From Nocardioides sp. zg-1308 (lineage in GTDB: Bacteria > Actinomycetota > Actinomycetes > Propionibacteriales > Nocardioidaceae), in NCBI RefSeq assembly GCF_013155375.1, contig NZ_JABJQY010000002.1:620001-684000 (forward strand): DNA of 64,000 nucleotides. The letters are read 5' to 3'. A model generated the notes under the pieces. It had not been told where the DNA came from. It saw nothing but the letters and a program-made list of their open reading frames with translations, and searched no databases. The translations under genes were made by a program, and so were the position numbers. Positions 43,324-53,286 of this stretch are shown piece by piece. The stretch's first letter is position 1. Each line of letters begins with the position of its first letter.

Positions 43324-44751
43324 TCAGAGGATCGCGCCCGGGACGTACGCCGCCGCGTCGGGGTGGCGGGCCGCGAGCGCCTCGACCCGGGCGACGACCG
43401 CACGGGTCTGGGCCACCGCGGCGCCGGTGAACTCGATCGGGTCGGCGACGAGCGCCTCGATCTGGTCGCGGGTCAGGCCCAGCCGCTCGTCGGCGGCGAG
43501 CTTGGCGAAGACGTCGTTGTCGGCCTGGCCGCCGCGCATCGCGAGTGCGGTGCCGACGGCCGCCTCCTTGATCGCCTCGTGGGCGGCCTCGCGGCCGACC
43601 CCGTTGCGGACCGCGGCCATCAGCACCTTGGTGGTGGTGAGGAAGGGCAGGTAGCGGTCGAGCTCGCGCTGGATGACGGCCGGGAAGGCGCCGAACTCGT
43701 CGAGCACGGTGAGGAAGGTCTGGAAGAGCCCATCGGTGGCGAAGAACGCGTCGGGCAGGGCGACCCGGCGCACGACGGAGTCGGAGACGTCGCCCTCGTT
43801 CCACTGGTCGCCGGCGAGCTCGCTGACCATGGAGAGGTGGCCGCGCAGGACGACCGCGAGGCCGTTGACCCGCTCGCACGAGCGGCTGTTCATCTTGTGC
43901 GGCATCGCCGAGGAGCCGACCTGGCCCTCCTTGAACCCCTCCGTCACCAGCTCGTTGCCGGCCATCAGCCGGACGGTGGTGGCGAGGTTGGAGGGGGCGC
44001 TGACCAGCTGGACCAGCGCGGACACGACGTCGAGGTCGAGGGAGCGGGGGTAGACCTGGCCGACGCTGGTGAGGACCTCGTCGAAGCCGAGGTGGGCGGC
44101 CACGCGCTGCTCGAGGTCGTCGAGCTTGTCGGCGTCGCCATCGAGCAGGTCGAGCATGTCCTGCGCGGTGCCCATCGGCCCCTTGATCCCGCGCAGCGGG
44201 TAGCGGGCGAGCAGCTCCTCGACCCGCTGCACCGCGATGAGCATCTCGTCGGCGACCGTGGCGAAGCGCTTGCCGAGGGTGGTCGCCTGGGCGGCGACGT
44301 TGTGCGAGCGACCGGCCATCACGGTGGTCTCGTGCTCGGCGGCGAGCCGGCCGAGGCGGACCAGCGCGGCGACCGCGCGGTCGCGGACCACCTCGAGCGA
44401 GCGGCGTACCTGCAGCTGCTCGACGTTCTCGGTGAGGTCGCGCGAGGTCATGCCCTTGTGGACGTGCTCGTGGCCGGCGAGCGCGGAGAACTCCTCGATC
44501 CGTGCCTTCACGTCGTGGCGGGTGACCCGCTCGCGCGCGGCGATGGAGTCGAGGTCGACCTGCTCGAGGACCGCCTCGTAGGCCTCGACGACCCCGTCGG
44601 GCACGTCGATGCCGAGGTCGCGCTGCGCCTTGAGCACCGCGACCCAGAGCTGCCGCTCGAGGACGATCTTGTGCTCGGGCGACCAGATCCGGGCGAGGTC
44701 GGCGCCGGCGTAGCGGGTGGCCAGCACGTTGGGGACGGTGGGGACGCTCAC
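43324..44751 (-). CDS. purB: Adenylosuccinate lyase PurB
   Basis: 475 residues. Acts twice in purine synthesis, on SAICAR and on adenylosuccinate. The fumarase-superfamily signature GSSAMPHKMNS spans 279-289, and the catalytic His is in TVMAGRSHN (H150). GTG 44751 overlaps the DUF402 stop as GTGA. Last gene of the purA-purD-DUF402-purB unit. Confidence 0.97.
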   Translation of the reverse strand: MSVPTVPNVLATRYAGADLARIWSPEHKIVLERQLWVAVLKAQRDLGIDVPDGVVEAYEAVLEQVDLDSIAARERVTRHDVKARIEEFSALAGHEHVHKGMTSRDLTENVEQLQVRRSLEVVRDRAVAALVRLGRLAAEHETTVMAGRSHNVAAQATTLGKRFATVADEMLIAVQRVEELLARYPLRGIKGPMGTAQDMLDLLDGDADKLDDLEQRVAAHLGFDEVLTSVGQVYPRSLDLDVVSALVQLVSAPSNLATTVRLMAGNELVTEGFKEGQVGSSAMPHKMNSRSCERVNGLAVVLRGHLSMVSELAGDQWNEGDVSDSVVRRVALPDAFFATDGLFQTFLTVLDEFGAFPAVIQRELDRYLPFLTTTKVLMAAVRNGVGREAAHEAIKEAAVGTALAMRGGQADNDVFAKLAADERLGLTRDQIEALVADPIEFTGAAVAQTRAVVARVEALAARHPDAAAYVPGAIL

Positions 44752-45314
44752 GGCGCGATCCTCCCATCCGCGGGGGACCAGTCGTCCCACGGCGCCCACC
44801 ACCGGTCGTCGCGGTCGAGCAGGTCGGCGACCTCGGCCGCCGCGGTGAGCACCGCGAGCAGCTCGTCGTGGGTGATCCGGCCGTTGGCGAGCGTGGGCGC
44901 GAGGTCCTGCACGTCCTTCCACCGCCACGCGCCCTCGCGCGGGACGACGATGTCGAGCTGGAGGTCGTTGACGTCGATCCCGTCGGCGCCCCGGACGTAG
45001 GGCGTCTCGAAGTTGACGTAGGCCGACCGGAAGCCGGTGTCGTCGAAGAACCGCCACACGGAGTACCAGTCACCGGCGCGGCGCAGCTTGAGCACCGTGG
45101 TGCCCTCCCAGGCGTCGAGGTGGCCCCACGGGTGCGGGAACGGGTGCTCGGGGAACGTCAGGGCCGTGCCGTCGCGCTGCAGGGTGGCCAGCACCCCGCC
45201 CTCGGCCGGGTCGTCGGAGACGGCCGTCTCGGACCACGACGCCCACTCCGCGCCGTGCAGCACCTCGCGCACGCGCACGTCGGCGCCCGGGTCGAACCGT
45301 GGCTGCTCAGCCAC
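44748..45314 (-). CDS. DUF402 protein in the purine operon (possible nucleoside phosphatase)
   Basis: 188 residues. The strand set VWRFFDDTGFRSAYVNFETPY, DGIDVNDLQLDIVV and WRWKDVQDLAP matches DUF402, whose characterised staphylococcal member (Ntdp) hydrolyses nucleoside tri- and diphosphates with metal bound by acidic residues. Those Asp positions are present here. It is 8 bp overlapped with purD upstream and GTGA-coupled to purB downstream, which supports a role in nucleotide balance. Not proven for this branch. Confidence 0.75.
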   Translation of the reverse strand: MAEQPRFDPGADVRVREVLHGAEWASWSETAVSDDPAEGGVLATLQRDGTALTFPEHPFPHPWGHLDAWEGTTVLKLRRAGDWYSVWRFFDDTGFRSAYVNFETPYVRGADGIDVNDLQLDIVVPREGAWRWKDVQDLAPTLANGRITHDELLAVLTAAAEVADLLDRDDRWWAPWDDWSPADGRIAP

Positions 45315-46571
45315 GGGACAGGGCGCCCTCGACGACGCCGAGCGGCTCGGCGGCGATGTCGCGCCGCCACTGGGCGCCGGGGAAGCTGATGGTCCTGATG
45401 CCCTCGTACGCCTTCGCGCGGGCGTCGGCGACGTCCGCCCCGGTCGCGCGGACGGCCAGCACCCGGCCGCCCGCGGTCACCAGCCCGGCGTCGGTGCGCG
45501 CGGTGCCGGCGTGGATCACGTCGACGTCGGTCTCGACCGTGAGGGTCTCGGTGCCGACGACGACGTCGCCGGTGCTGGTGCCCTCGGGATAGCCGGCGCT
45601 GGCCATCACCACGGAGACGGCGGCACCGGCCGCGAAGGTCGGCTGGGGGGCGGTCGACAGGTCTCCGTCGGCGGCCGCCCTGAGCAGCGCGCCGAGCGGC
45701 GAGGTGAGCAGCGCCAGGACCGGCTGCACGTCGGGGTCGCCGAAGCGGCAGTTGAACTCGATGACCTGGGGGCCGCTCGAGGTCAGCGCTAGCCCGACGT
45801 AGAGGCAGCCCACGAAGGGCGAGCCGAGGCGGCGCATCTCGGCGAGGGTCGGCGCGACCACGTCGGCCATGACCGTCTCGACGGTGCCCGCGGGGAGCCA
45901 CGGGAGCGGCGAGTAGGAGCCCATCCCGCCCGTGTTGGGGCCCCGGCCACCGTCGAAGACGCGCTTGAAGTCCTGGGCCGGGAGCAGCGGGCGCCCCTGC
46001 GTGCCGTCGCAGACCACGAACAGCGAGAACTCGGGCCCGTCGAGGAACTCCTCGACGACGACCCGCGCGCAGCCCGCGGCGTGGGCCAGCGCCTCGTCGC
46101 GGTCGCTCGTCACGACCACGCCCTTGCCGGCCGCGAGGGCGTCGTCCTTGACGACGTACGGCGCGCCGAAGGCGTCGAGCGCCGCGGCCACCTCCTCCGG
46201 CGACGTGCAGGTGCGTGAGCCGGCCGTGGGCACGCCCGCGGCGGCCATCACCCGCTTGGAGAAGTCCTTCGAGCCCTCGAGGCGGGCGGCGTCGCCCGAC
46301 GGGCCGAAGACCGCGATCCCGGCGGCGCGTACGGCGTCCGCGACGCCGGCGACGAGCGGAGCCTCGGGCCCGACGACCACGAGGTCCGCGCCGATCGAGG
46401 TGGCCAGCGCCGCGACGGCCGGCCCGTCCATCGGGTCCACCGCGTGGAGGGTGGCGACCTCACTGATCCCCGGGTTGCCGGGGGCGGCGTGCACCTCGGT
46501 CACCGCCGGGTCGCGCGACAACGCGAGGGCGAGGGCGTGCTCGCGTCCGCCGGTGCCGACGACGAGCGTCC

Positions 46572-46575
<4 letters not shown>
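45307..46575 (-). CDS. purD: Phosphoribosylamine-glycine ligase PurD
   Basis: 422 residues. ATP-grasp enzyme making [19 protein letters not shown] at the start, [13 protein letters not shown], and [12 protein letters not shown] (metal-binding part of the ATP-grasp site) are diagnostic. The GTG at 46575 overlaps the purA stop as GTGA. Second gene of the unit. Confidence 0.97.
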
Positions 46576-47855
<1,280 letters not shown>

Positions 47856-47927
47856 CTCAGCCCTCCTCAAGTCACGTCAGCAGTTTGGTGAGCAGTCGGT
47901 CAGCATGGTGCGGGTGTGAAATGGCAA

Positions 47928-47940
47928 GTGCCCCGGGCAC
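47928..47940. promoter_or_regulatory. GTGCC-N3-GGCAC element upstream of purA and the lipid kinase
   Basis: GTGCCCCGGGCAC, a 13-bp inverted repeat in the divergent purA/lipid-kinase gap. The same GTGCC-N3-GGCAC architecture recurs at 49968-49980, just upstream of the regulator gene. The two flank the kinase and regulator genes. Confidence 0.35.
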
Positions 47941-48037
47941 AAGGCGCCGGGGCTCTTGCGACGCCACGCTACCGCACCTCGGGGACCGCGCCGTGCGGGT
48001 GGACTGCGGCCCGCCGACGGTGGGCTAGTGTCCGGCC

Positions 48038-48949
48038 GTGCGTTCGCTTCTCGTGATCACCAATGCCGAGGCCGGTACCTCCGACGAGGAGCGCCTGGCC
48101 TCGGCCCTCGACGTGCTCCGCGAGAAGGCGTCGGTGGAGGTCGCGAGGACGACCAACCCGGGTGAGCTCGACGGCGTGCTGCACCGGGCCGGCGGACGTA
48201 CGGTCGTGGTGGCGGGCGGCGACGGCAGCATGCACGCCGTCGTGACCGCCCTGCACCGGCGCCACGAGCTCGCCGAGGCGACGCTCGCGCTGCTGCCGAT
48301 GGGCACCGGCAACGACTTCGCCCGCGGCAACGACATCCCGCTCGACATCGAGGAGGCCGCCCGGCTGGTGCTGTCCGGTCGCCCGCGACCGGTCGACCTC
48401 ATCATCGACGAGACCGGCAGCGTGGTGGTCAACAACGTCCACGTGGGCGTCGGGGCGCAGGCCAGCCGCAAGGGCGCCAAGTGGAAGGGCCGGCTCGGCG
48501 CGGTCGGCGTCGGCAAGGTCAACCTCGGCAAGCTCGGCTACCCCATCGGCACGCTCCTGTCGGCCTTCCACCCGCCGAGCTGGCGGCTGCGCGTCGAGCT
48601 CGACGGCACGGTCGTCAACGACGTCGACCGCCCGGTGCTGATGGTCGCGATCGGCAACGGGAGCAACGTCGGCGGCGGCACGGAGCTCAACCCGGACGCC
48701 GACACCGAGGACGGCCTGCTCGACGTGATGATCAGCCGCTCCGTCGAGCCGCTCGCCAAGCTCGGCTACGTCGCCCGGCTGCGCAAGGGCGAGCACGACG
48801 AGCGCGACGACGTCGTCACGCTGCGCGGGAGGTCGGTCAAGGTCAGCGGCGACGAGTTCTGGCTGTCCGCGGACGGCGAGATCTCCGGACCGGAGCGCAG
48901 CCGGAGCTGGCGCCTGGAGTCGGCGGCGTACTCCATGATCCTGCCCTGA
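48038..48949 (+). CDS. Diacylglycerol/lipid kinase family protein
   Basis: 303 residues, start GTG 48038. The nucleotide motif GGDGS (60-64) and the PMGTGNDFARG segment (88-97) are the DAGK catalytic-domain signature. The C-terminal half has a metal-binding segment (DEFWLSADGEIS). In actinobacteria such kinases phosphorylate diacylglycerol or related lipids for phospholipid and envelope recycling. Ends 16 bp before the convergent regulator gene. Confidence 0.9.
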   Translation: MRSLLVITNAEAGTSDEERLASALDVLREKASVEVARTTNPGELDGVLHRAGGRTVVVAGGDGSMHAVVTALHRRHELAEATLALLPMGTGNDFARGNDIPLDIEEAARLVLSGRPRPVDLIIDETGSVVVNNVHVGVGAQASRKGAKWKGRLGAVGVGKVNLGKLGYPIGTLLSAFHPPSWRLRVELDGTVVNDVDRPVLMVAIGNGSNVGGGTELNPDADTEDGLLDVMISRSVEPLAKLGYVARLRKGEHDERDDVVTLRGRSVKVSGDEFWLSADGEISGPERSRSWRLESAAYSMILP

Positions 48950-48965
48950 CGCGCTCCGCGAGCCG

Positions 48966-49955
48966 TCAGAGCCAGCCGCGGCGCACGGCCTCCACACCGG
49001 CCTGGAAGCGGGTCTCGACGCCGAGCTCGGTCATCAGCCCGGCGACCCGGCGACGGACCGTGCGCAGTCCGATGCCGAGCTTGCGCGCGATGACCTCGTC
49101 GGTGGCACCGGCCATGAGCTGCTCGAGGAGGAACTGCCGCTCGTCGGGACGGCCCCGGCCCGCCTCGAGCTCCGGCACGGGGGCGGCTCGCGACCAGAGC
49201 AGCTCGAACCACAGGGTGAGCGCGGCGACGATCGAGCGCTGCCGCACGTGCACGCGCGGCTCGTCGGAGAAGCCCAGCGGCTCGGGCAGCACCGCGTGGG
49301 CGTCGCCGAAGATGAACATGCGCGTCGAGACCTCCGACATCACCCGCACCTGCTCGCCGAGGCGAGCGCGCGTGCGCAGCGCCTCGGGCGCCTCGTCGAG
49401 GGCGCGGACGGGGTAGATCGCCCGGGACCGCCGCCCGGTCGCCATCGCCTCGGCCAGCACCTCGCTGACCCGCGACTCCCGCGGCATGGCCCACGCGTCG
49501 GGGCGCAGCCACAGCATGTCGCCGCGGCTCGTCCGGATCATCAGCTGCAGCAGCTCGAGCGGGTTGCCGCCCGAGCTGAGCTCGCCGTCGAGCGGGTGCA
49601 CGTCGGTGAGGTCGCCCTCGTCGGGGCGGGTGGCCGCCGCGACCAGGTGCGGCATCGCCGCAGCGAGCTCGCCGAGACGGGCGGCCGACAGCGCGGCCTG
49701 CCGCGACTCCTGCTGCACCAGCGCGGAGAGGGCCTCGGCGAGGGGCGGCACCACGATGCGGTCGCCGGTGAAGGTGACCAGCCCGAGCTGCTGCAGCGGT
49801 GCCAGGGCGCGCAGCAGCTGGGCGGGCGGCTGCTGCACCAGGCGGGCGGCGCCGGCGACGGTGTGGCCCGACACGGGGACCAGGCGGAAGTAGAGCTGCT
49901 CGGCCCGCCGGTCGAGGCCGAGGGCCGCCAGCACCGAGGACGGGTCGCGAGCCAT
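48966..49955 (-). CDS. TrmB/LuxR-type transcriptional regulator
   Basis: 329 residues. An N-terminal winged helix (about 5-75; LRALAPLQQLGLVTFTGDR) of TrmB type, a middle region resembling the phospholipase-D-like effector domain of TrmB proteins, and a C-terminal LuxR-type HTH (about 283-329; DEVIARKLGIGLRTVRRRVAGL). The combination of two DNA-binding ends is seen in some actinobacterial helix-turn-helix proteins. An inverted repeat lies 12 bp upstream of its start. Ligand and targets unknown. Confidence 0.85.
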   Translation of the reverse strand: MARDPSSVLAALGLDRRAEQLYFRLVPVSGHTVAGAARLVQQPPAQLLRALAPLQQLGLVTFTGDRIVVPPLAEALSALVQQESRQAALSAARLGELAAAMPHLVAAATRPDEGDLTDVHPLDGELSSGGNPLELLQLMIRTSRGDMLWLRPDAWAMPRESRVSEVLAEAMATGRRSRAIYPVRALDEAPEALRTRARLGEQVRVMSEVSTRMFIFGDAHAVLPEPLGFSDEPRVHVRQRSIVAALTLWFELLWSRAAPVPELEAGRGRPDERQFLLEQLMAGATDEVIARKLGIGLRTVRRRVAGLMTELGVETRFQAGVEAVRRGWL

Positions 49956-49966
49956 GCTGGCAGTTT

Positions 49967-49981
49967 AGTGCCGTCGGCACT
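49967..49981. promoter_or_regulatory. 15-bp inverted repeat upstream of the TrmB/LuxR-type gene
   Basis: AGTGCCGTCGGCACT: perfect 6-bp arms with a 3-bp spacer, 12 bp upstream of the regulator start codon. Same GTGCC-N3-GGCAC design as 47928-47940. Likely autoregulatory operator. Confidence 0.4.
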
Positions 49982-50142
49982 CGCGACCTAGGTGGCAGGG
50001 ACCGGCCACTCCATACTGGGGCCGCCGAGTCGCGTACGGGGGTGTGCGGCAAGGCCTGCTCCGACGGAGCACAGCGTCGGAGTCGCCACGGGGGACGACT
50101 CCGGCGCTCCCCTGTCGGCGTCCCACCGATAGCCTTGCGGCC

Positions 50143-51849
50143 ATGGCGCGAGGCAGGCAGCAGGGCGATCCGGTCGACTGGGTGACGCGGGCGGCGGACG
50201 ACGCCGTACGCCACGCCGGCGAGGGCAAGCCCGTGACCGTCTCGTCCGGCGCCTCGCCGTCCGGACCGGTGCACCTGGGCAACCTGCGCGAGTTCCTCAC
50301 CACCCACTTCGTCGCCGACGAGCTGCGCCGCAGGGGCATCGAGGTGCGCCACCTCCACGTGTGGGACGACTACGACCGGTTCCGCAAGGTGCCCGCCGGC
50401 GTGCCGGCCGAGTGGTCCGAGCACATTGGACGACCGCTGACCGCCGTGCCGGACCCGTGGGACTGCCACGACTCGTGGGCCACCCACTTCAAGGCACCGC
50501 TGCAGCAGGCGCTGTCCGACCTCGGGGTGGAGATGGAGGAGATCTCCCAGACCGAGCTCTACGGCACCGGCACCTACCGCGACGACGTCCTCCGCGCCGT
50601 GCGCGCACGCCACGAGATCGACGCCGTGCTCGCCCGCTACCGCACCAAGAAGCCCGCCGCGGCCACCGACGCCGAGCCGGGCAGCGAGCTGGAGTCGCAG
50701 GAGGCCGCGGCCCTGGCGGACTCGGTGGCCGCCGACGAGGAGACTGGCACGACCGAGCTGGCCCGCTTCCCCTTCAAGCCCTACTGCCGCGACTGCGGCC
50801 GCGACACCGTCACCATCACCTCCTACGACGACGAGACGGCCGACCTCGCCTACACGTGCGAGTGCGGCGGCTCCTTCGTCACCAACCTCGCGACGCAGGA
50901 CGAGGGCAAGCTCGTGTGGAAGGTCGACTGGCCGATGCGCTGGGCGCACTACCACGTCGACTTCGAGGCCGCCGGCGCCGACCACGCGACCCCCGGCTCC
51001 TCGTTCACGGTCGGGCACGAGCTCGTCGAGCGCTTCTTCGACATGCCGCGGCCCGCGTGGTTCGGCTACGGCTTCGTCGGCTTCGCCGGCGTGCAGAAGA
51101 TGTCGTCGTCGGCGGGCGGTGTCCCGACCGCGATCGACGCGCTGGAGGTGCTGGAGGCGCCGATCCTGCGCTGGCTCTACGTCCGGCGCGCGCCCAAGCA
51201 GACCTTCACCGTCGACTTCGGTCCCGAGGTGGTCCGGCTCTACGACGAGTGGGACGCACTGGCCCGCAAGGCCGCCGACCCGGCGAAGCGCGACGGCGCC
51301 GTGCTCGCCCGGGAGCGGGCCGCGCGCGTGGCGTCAGGACCGCTGCCGACCTCGAAGGTCGCCGTGCCGTTCCGCACGCTGTCGTCGGTCGCCGACGTGA
51401 CCGCCGGCTCGAGCGAGCTGATCAGCCGGGTCATCGACGACCTCGGGTTCGAGCACGACAGCGTCGAGGACCTCCAGCCGCGCCTGGGGCGTGCGATGTC
51501 GTGGACCGCGTCGCTGCCGGAGGACCAGCGCACCACGGTCCGCGAGAGCCCGGACACGGAGCGCCTCGCCTCGCTCGGCGAGGACGAGGAGCTGTGGCTG
51601 CGGATCTTCCTCGACCGCCTGCCGGAGGAGGCCGACCTCGACGCGGTCACGAGCGTCGTCTACGGCGTGCCCAAGGTCGCCCGCGGCCTCGGCTTCGAGG
51701 ACGCCCCCACCGACCAGGTGAAGGCCGACCAGAAGGACTTCTTCCGGCTGCTCTACAACCTGCTCGTCTCCGCCGACCGCGGCCCGCGGCTGCCCACGCT
51801 GATCGTGGCGCTCGGGCCGGCGAAGGTGCGAAGGCTGCTCGGCGCCTGA
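50143..51849 (+). CDS. lysS: Class I lysyl-tRNA synthetase
   Basis: 568 residues. Charges tRNA-Lys. The class I motifs are HLGN (44-47, HIGH equivalent) and KMSSS (319-323, KMSKS equivalent), with a zinc knuckle CRDC (215-218) and CEC (239-241). This is the archaeal/spirochaete-type LysRS rather than the usual bacterial class II enzyme. An acidic insert of about 30 residues (173-203) lies before the zinc site. Start ATG 50143. Whether a class II enzyme also exists cannot be seen here. Confidence 0.95.
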   Translation: MARGRQQGDPVDWVTRAADDAVRHAGEGKPVTVSSGASPSGPVHLGNLREFLTTHFVADELRRRGIEVRHLHVWDDYDRFRKVPAGVPAEWSEHIGRPLTAVPDPWDCHDSWATHFKAPLQQALSDLGVEMEEISQTELYGTGTYRDDVLRAVRARHEIDAVLARYRTKKPAAATDAEPGSELESQEAAALADSVAADEETGTTELARFPFKPYCRDCGRDTVTITSYDDETADLAYTCECGGSFVTNLATQDEGKLVWKVDWPMRWAHYHVDFEAAGADHATPGSSFTVGHELVERFFDMPRPAWFGYGFVGFAGVQKMSSSAGGVPTAIDALEVLEAPILRWLYVRRAPKQTFTVDFGPEVVRLYDEWDALARKAADPAKRDGAVLARERAARVASGPLPTSKVAVPFRTLSSVADVTAGSSELISRVIDDLGFEHDSVEDLQPRLGRAMSWTASLPEDQRTTVRESPDTERLASLGEDEELWLRIFLDRLPEEADLDAVTSVVYGVPKVARGLGFEDAPTDQVKADQKDFFRLLYNLLVSADRGPRLPTLIVALGPAKVRRLLGA

Positions 51850-51874
51850 CGGCCCGGCCCGCACGGCCCTGCGC

Positions 51875-51982
51875 GTCAGCGCGGTCAGCGCGGTCAGCGC
51901 GGTCAGCGCGGTCAGCGCGGTCAGCGCGGTCAGCGCGGTCAGCGCGGTCAGCGCGGTCAGCGCGGTCAGCGCGGTCAGCGGC
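51875..51982. repeat. 9-bp tandem repeat, 12 units, between lysS and a thioesterase gene
   Basis: The unit GTCAGCGCG is repeated 11 times without change from 51875, followed by a variant twelfth copy. The array begins 26 bp after the lysS stop. The last units include the stop codon of the convergent thioesterase gene (51975-51977). Every unit carries TCA, so every phase-matched unit offers a stop to minus-strand reading. Slippage-prone VNTR; copy number may vary between strains. Confidence 0.95.
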
Positions 51983-52439
51983 GGAACGTCGGCGGCTCGC
52001 CGAGGTAGCGCTCGAGGTCGGCGCGCACGGCGTCGCTGATGGGCCACGCGGCCTGTGCCGCGTGGTCCCAGAGGACGTTCACGCACTCCCAGACCGCGGC
52101 CGGCGCGCCGCCCGACTCGACGCGCAGCTCTGCGGCGACGGTGAAGGAGGACCGGCCGACCCGCGTCACCCAGAGCGAGGCCAGGAACGGCTGGTAGGGC
52201 ACGAAGCGCATCTCGCCGTGGTACTCGATCGACTGGGACGCCACCAGCTCGGACACCCCCGGGCCGGCGGCGTGCAGCAGGCCGGTCGCCTCCGGCGGGA
52301 GGCCGGGCAGGCGGGCGAAGCGCAGGAACTCGTAGCGCGCCTCGTCGAGCACCCGCACCGCCTCGACGTTGTCGACGTGGCCGGCGAGGTTGATGTCGCG
52401 GTAGCGCGCCTGGATCTCGGTCGTGAACGTCTCGCCCAT
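51975..52439 (-). CDS. 4-hydroxybenzoyl-CoA thioesterase-like (hotdog) protein
   Basis: 154 residues from ATG 52439; longer upstream readings lack family similarity. TEIQARYRDINLAGHVDNVEAVRVLDEARYEFL is the hotdog/4HBT signature, with the Asp-x-x-x-x-H-x-N catalytic region in DINLAGHVDN. Hydrolyses acyl-CoA thioesters; substrate unknown. Its stop codon lies within the 9-bp tandem repeat. Confidence 0.9.
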   Translation of the reverse strand: MGETFTTEIQARYRDINLAGHVDNVEAVRVLDEARYEFLRFARLPGLPPEATGLLHAAGPGVSELVASQSIEYHGEMRFVPYQPFLASLWVTRVGRSSFTVAAELRVESGGAPAAVWECVNVLWDHAAQAAWPISDAVRADLERYLGEPPTFRR

Positions 52440-52482
52440 GGCGGAAGTCTGTCCGACCGGGTCCGGGCCTAGGCTGGCGGGC

Positions 52483-52908
52483 ATGACCTCCGGACCCTTC
52501 GGCGGCGACCTGATGGCCGGTCCCCCGCCCACCCACCTGCCCGCCGACCCCGCCGACGCCGAGCTCGCCGGAGGCGACGCCCCGGCCGCGGTCGTACGCC
52601 GTCACCCGGCGTCGCCGGCCGCCTGGGCCGCGCTGGCGCTGCAGGCCAAGGACGCCGGCGCCGACGACGTGACCGTCTACGCCTACGCGCGGGTCGGCTA
52701 CCACCGCTCCCTCGACATGCTGCGGCGCAACGGGTGGAAGGGCCACGGGCCGGTGCCGTGGGAGCACGAGGCCAACCGCGGCTTCCTGCGCTCGCTCGCG
52801 CTCCTCGCCCTGGCCGCCCGTGCCATCGGCGAGACCGAGGAGTGGGAGCGCTGCTCCAGCTTCCTGCGCGACTCCAGCGCCACGGCGGCGGACGAGCTGC
52901 TCGGCTGA
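52483..52908 (+). CDS. DUF3151 family protein
   Basis: 141 residues, ATG 52483. The segment SPAAWAALALQAKDAGADDVTVYAYARVGYHRSLDMLRRNGWKG... carries the DUF3151 signature (here VTVYAYARVGYHR and RNGWKGHGPVPW). This actinobacterial family has no assigned function. Divergent from the thioesterase gene across 43 bp. Confidence 0.9.
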   Translation: MTSGPFGGDLMAGPPPTHLPADPADAELAGGDAPAAVVRRHPASPAAWAALALQAKDAGADDVTVYAYARVGYHRSLDMLRRNGWKGHGPVPWEHEANRGFLRSLALLALAARAIGETEEWERCSSFLRDSSATAADELLG

Positions 52909-53001
52909 CCTGACCGTTCGTCGCGTCAGACGGACCGCTGGCCGCGACACGGCACCTGCGGGCGGAGTGACGACCGTCACCGCGGGCGTAGGGTCGCGCG
53001 C

Positions 53002-53286
53002 ATGAGTCTCGGCAACAACTCCCCTCAGTCGCGCCCGGATCCCGAGGTGCCGCCCACCGACATGCGCAAGATGGCGCTGGCCGGCGTCCTGCTCGCCATC
53101 CCGATCGTCGTGCTCCTGTGGGTGCCGCACTACGCGAAGGTGGAGCCGACGCTCTTCGGCTTCCCCTTCTTCTTCTGGTACCAGTTCCTCTGGGTCTTCC
53201 TGTGCTCCGCGATGACCTACGCGGCCTTCCGCCTGACGCTCTCGGCCCGCGGCAAGACCTCGCACAAGGCCGGTGAGGACCGATGA
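53002..53286 (+). CDS. DUF3311 small membrane protein, symporter partner
   Basis: 94 residues with two membrane helices (VLLAIPIVVLLWVPHY and FFFWYQFLWVFLCSAMTYAAF). Typical DUF3311, commonly encoded just before an SSS symporter and thought to be its small partner. Start ATG 53002. Its stop overlaps the symporter start as ATGA. Confidence 0.92.
   Translation: MSLGNNSPQSRPDPEVPPTDMRKMALAGVLLAIPIVVLLWVPHYAKVEPTLFGFPFFFWYQFLWVFLCSAMTYAAFRLTLSARGKTSHKAGEDR

Noticed and set aside
51875-51982. CRISPR or coding Ser/Ala/Arg repeat
   Set aside because: The 9-bp units have no spacers, and the plus-strand reading starts after a clear lysS stop.
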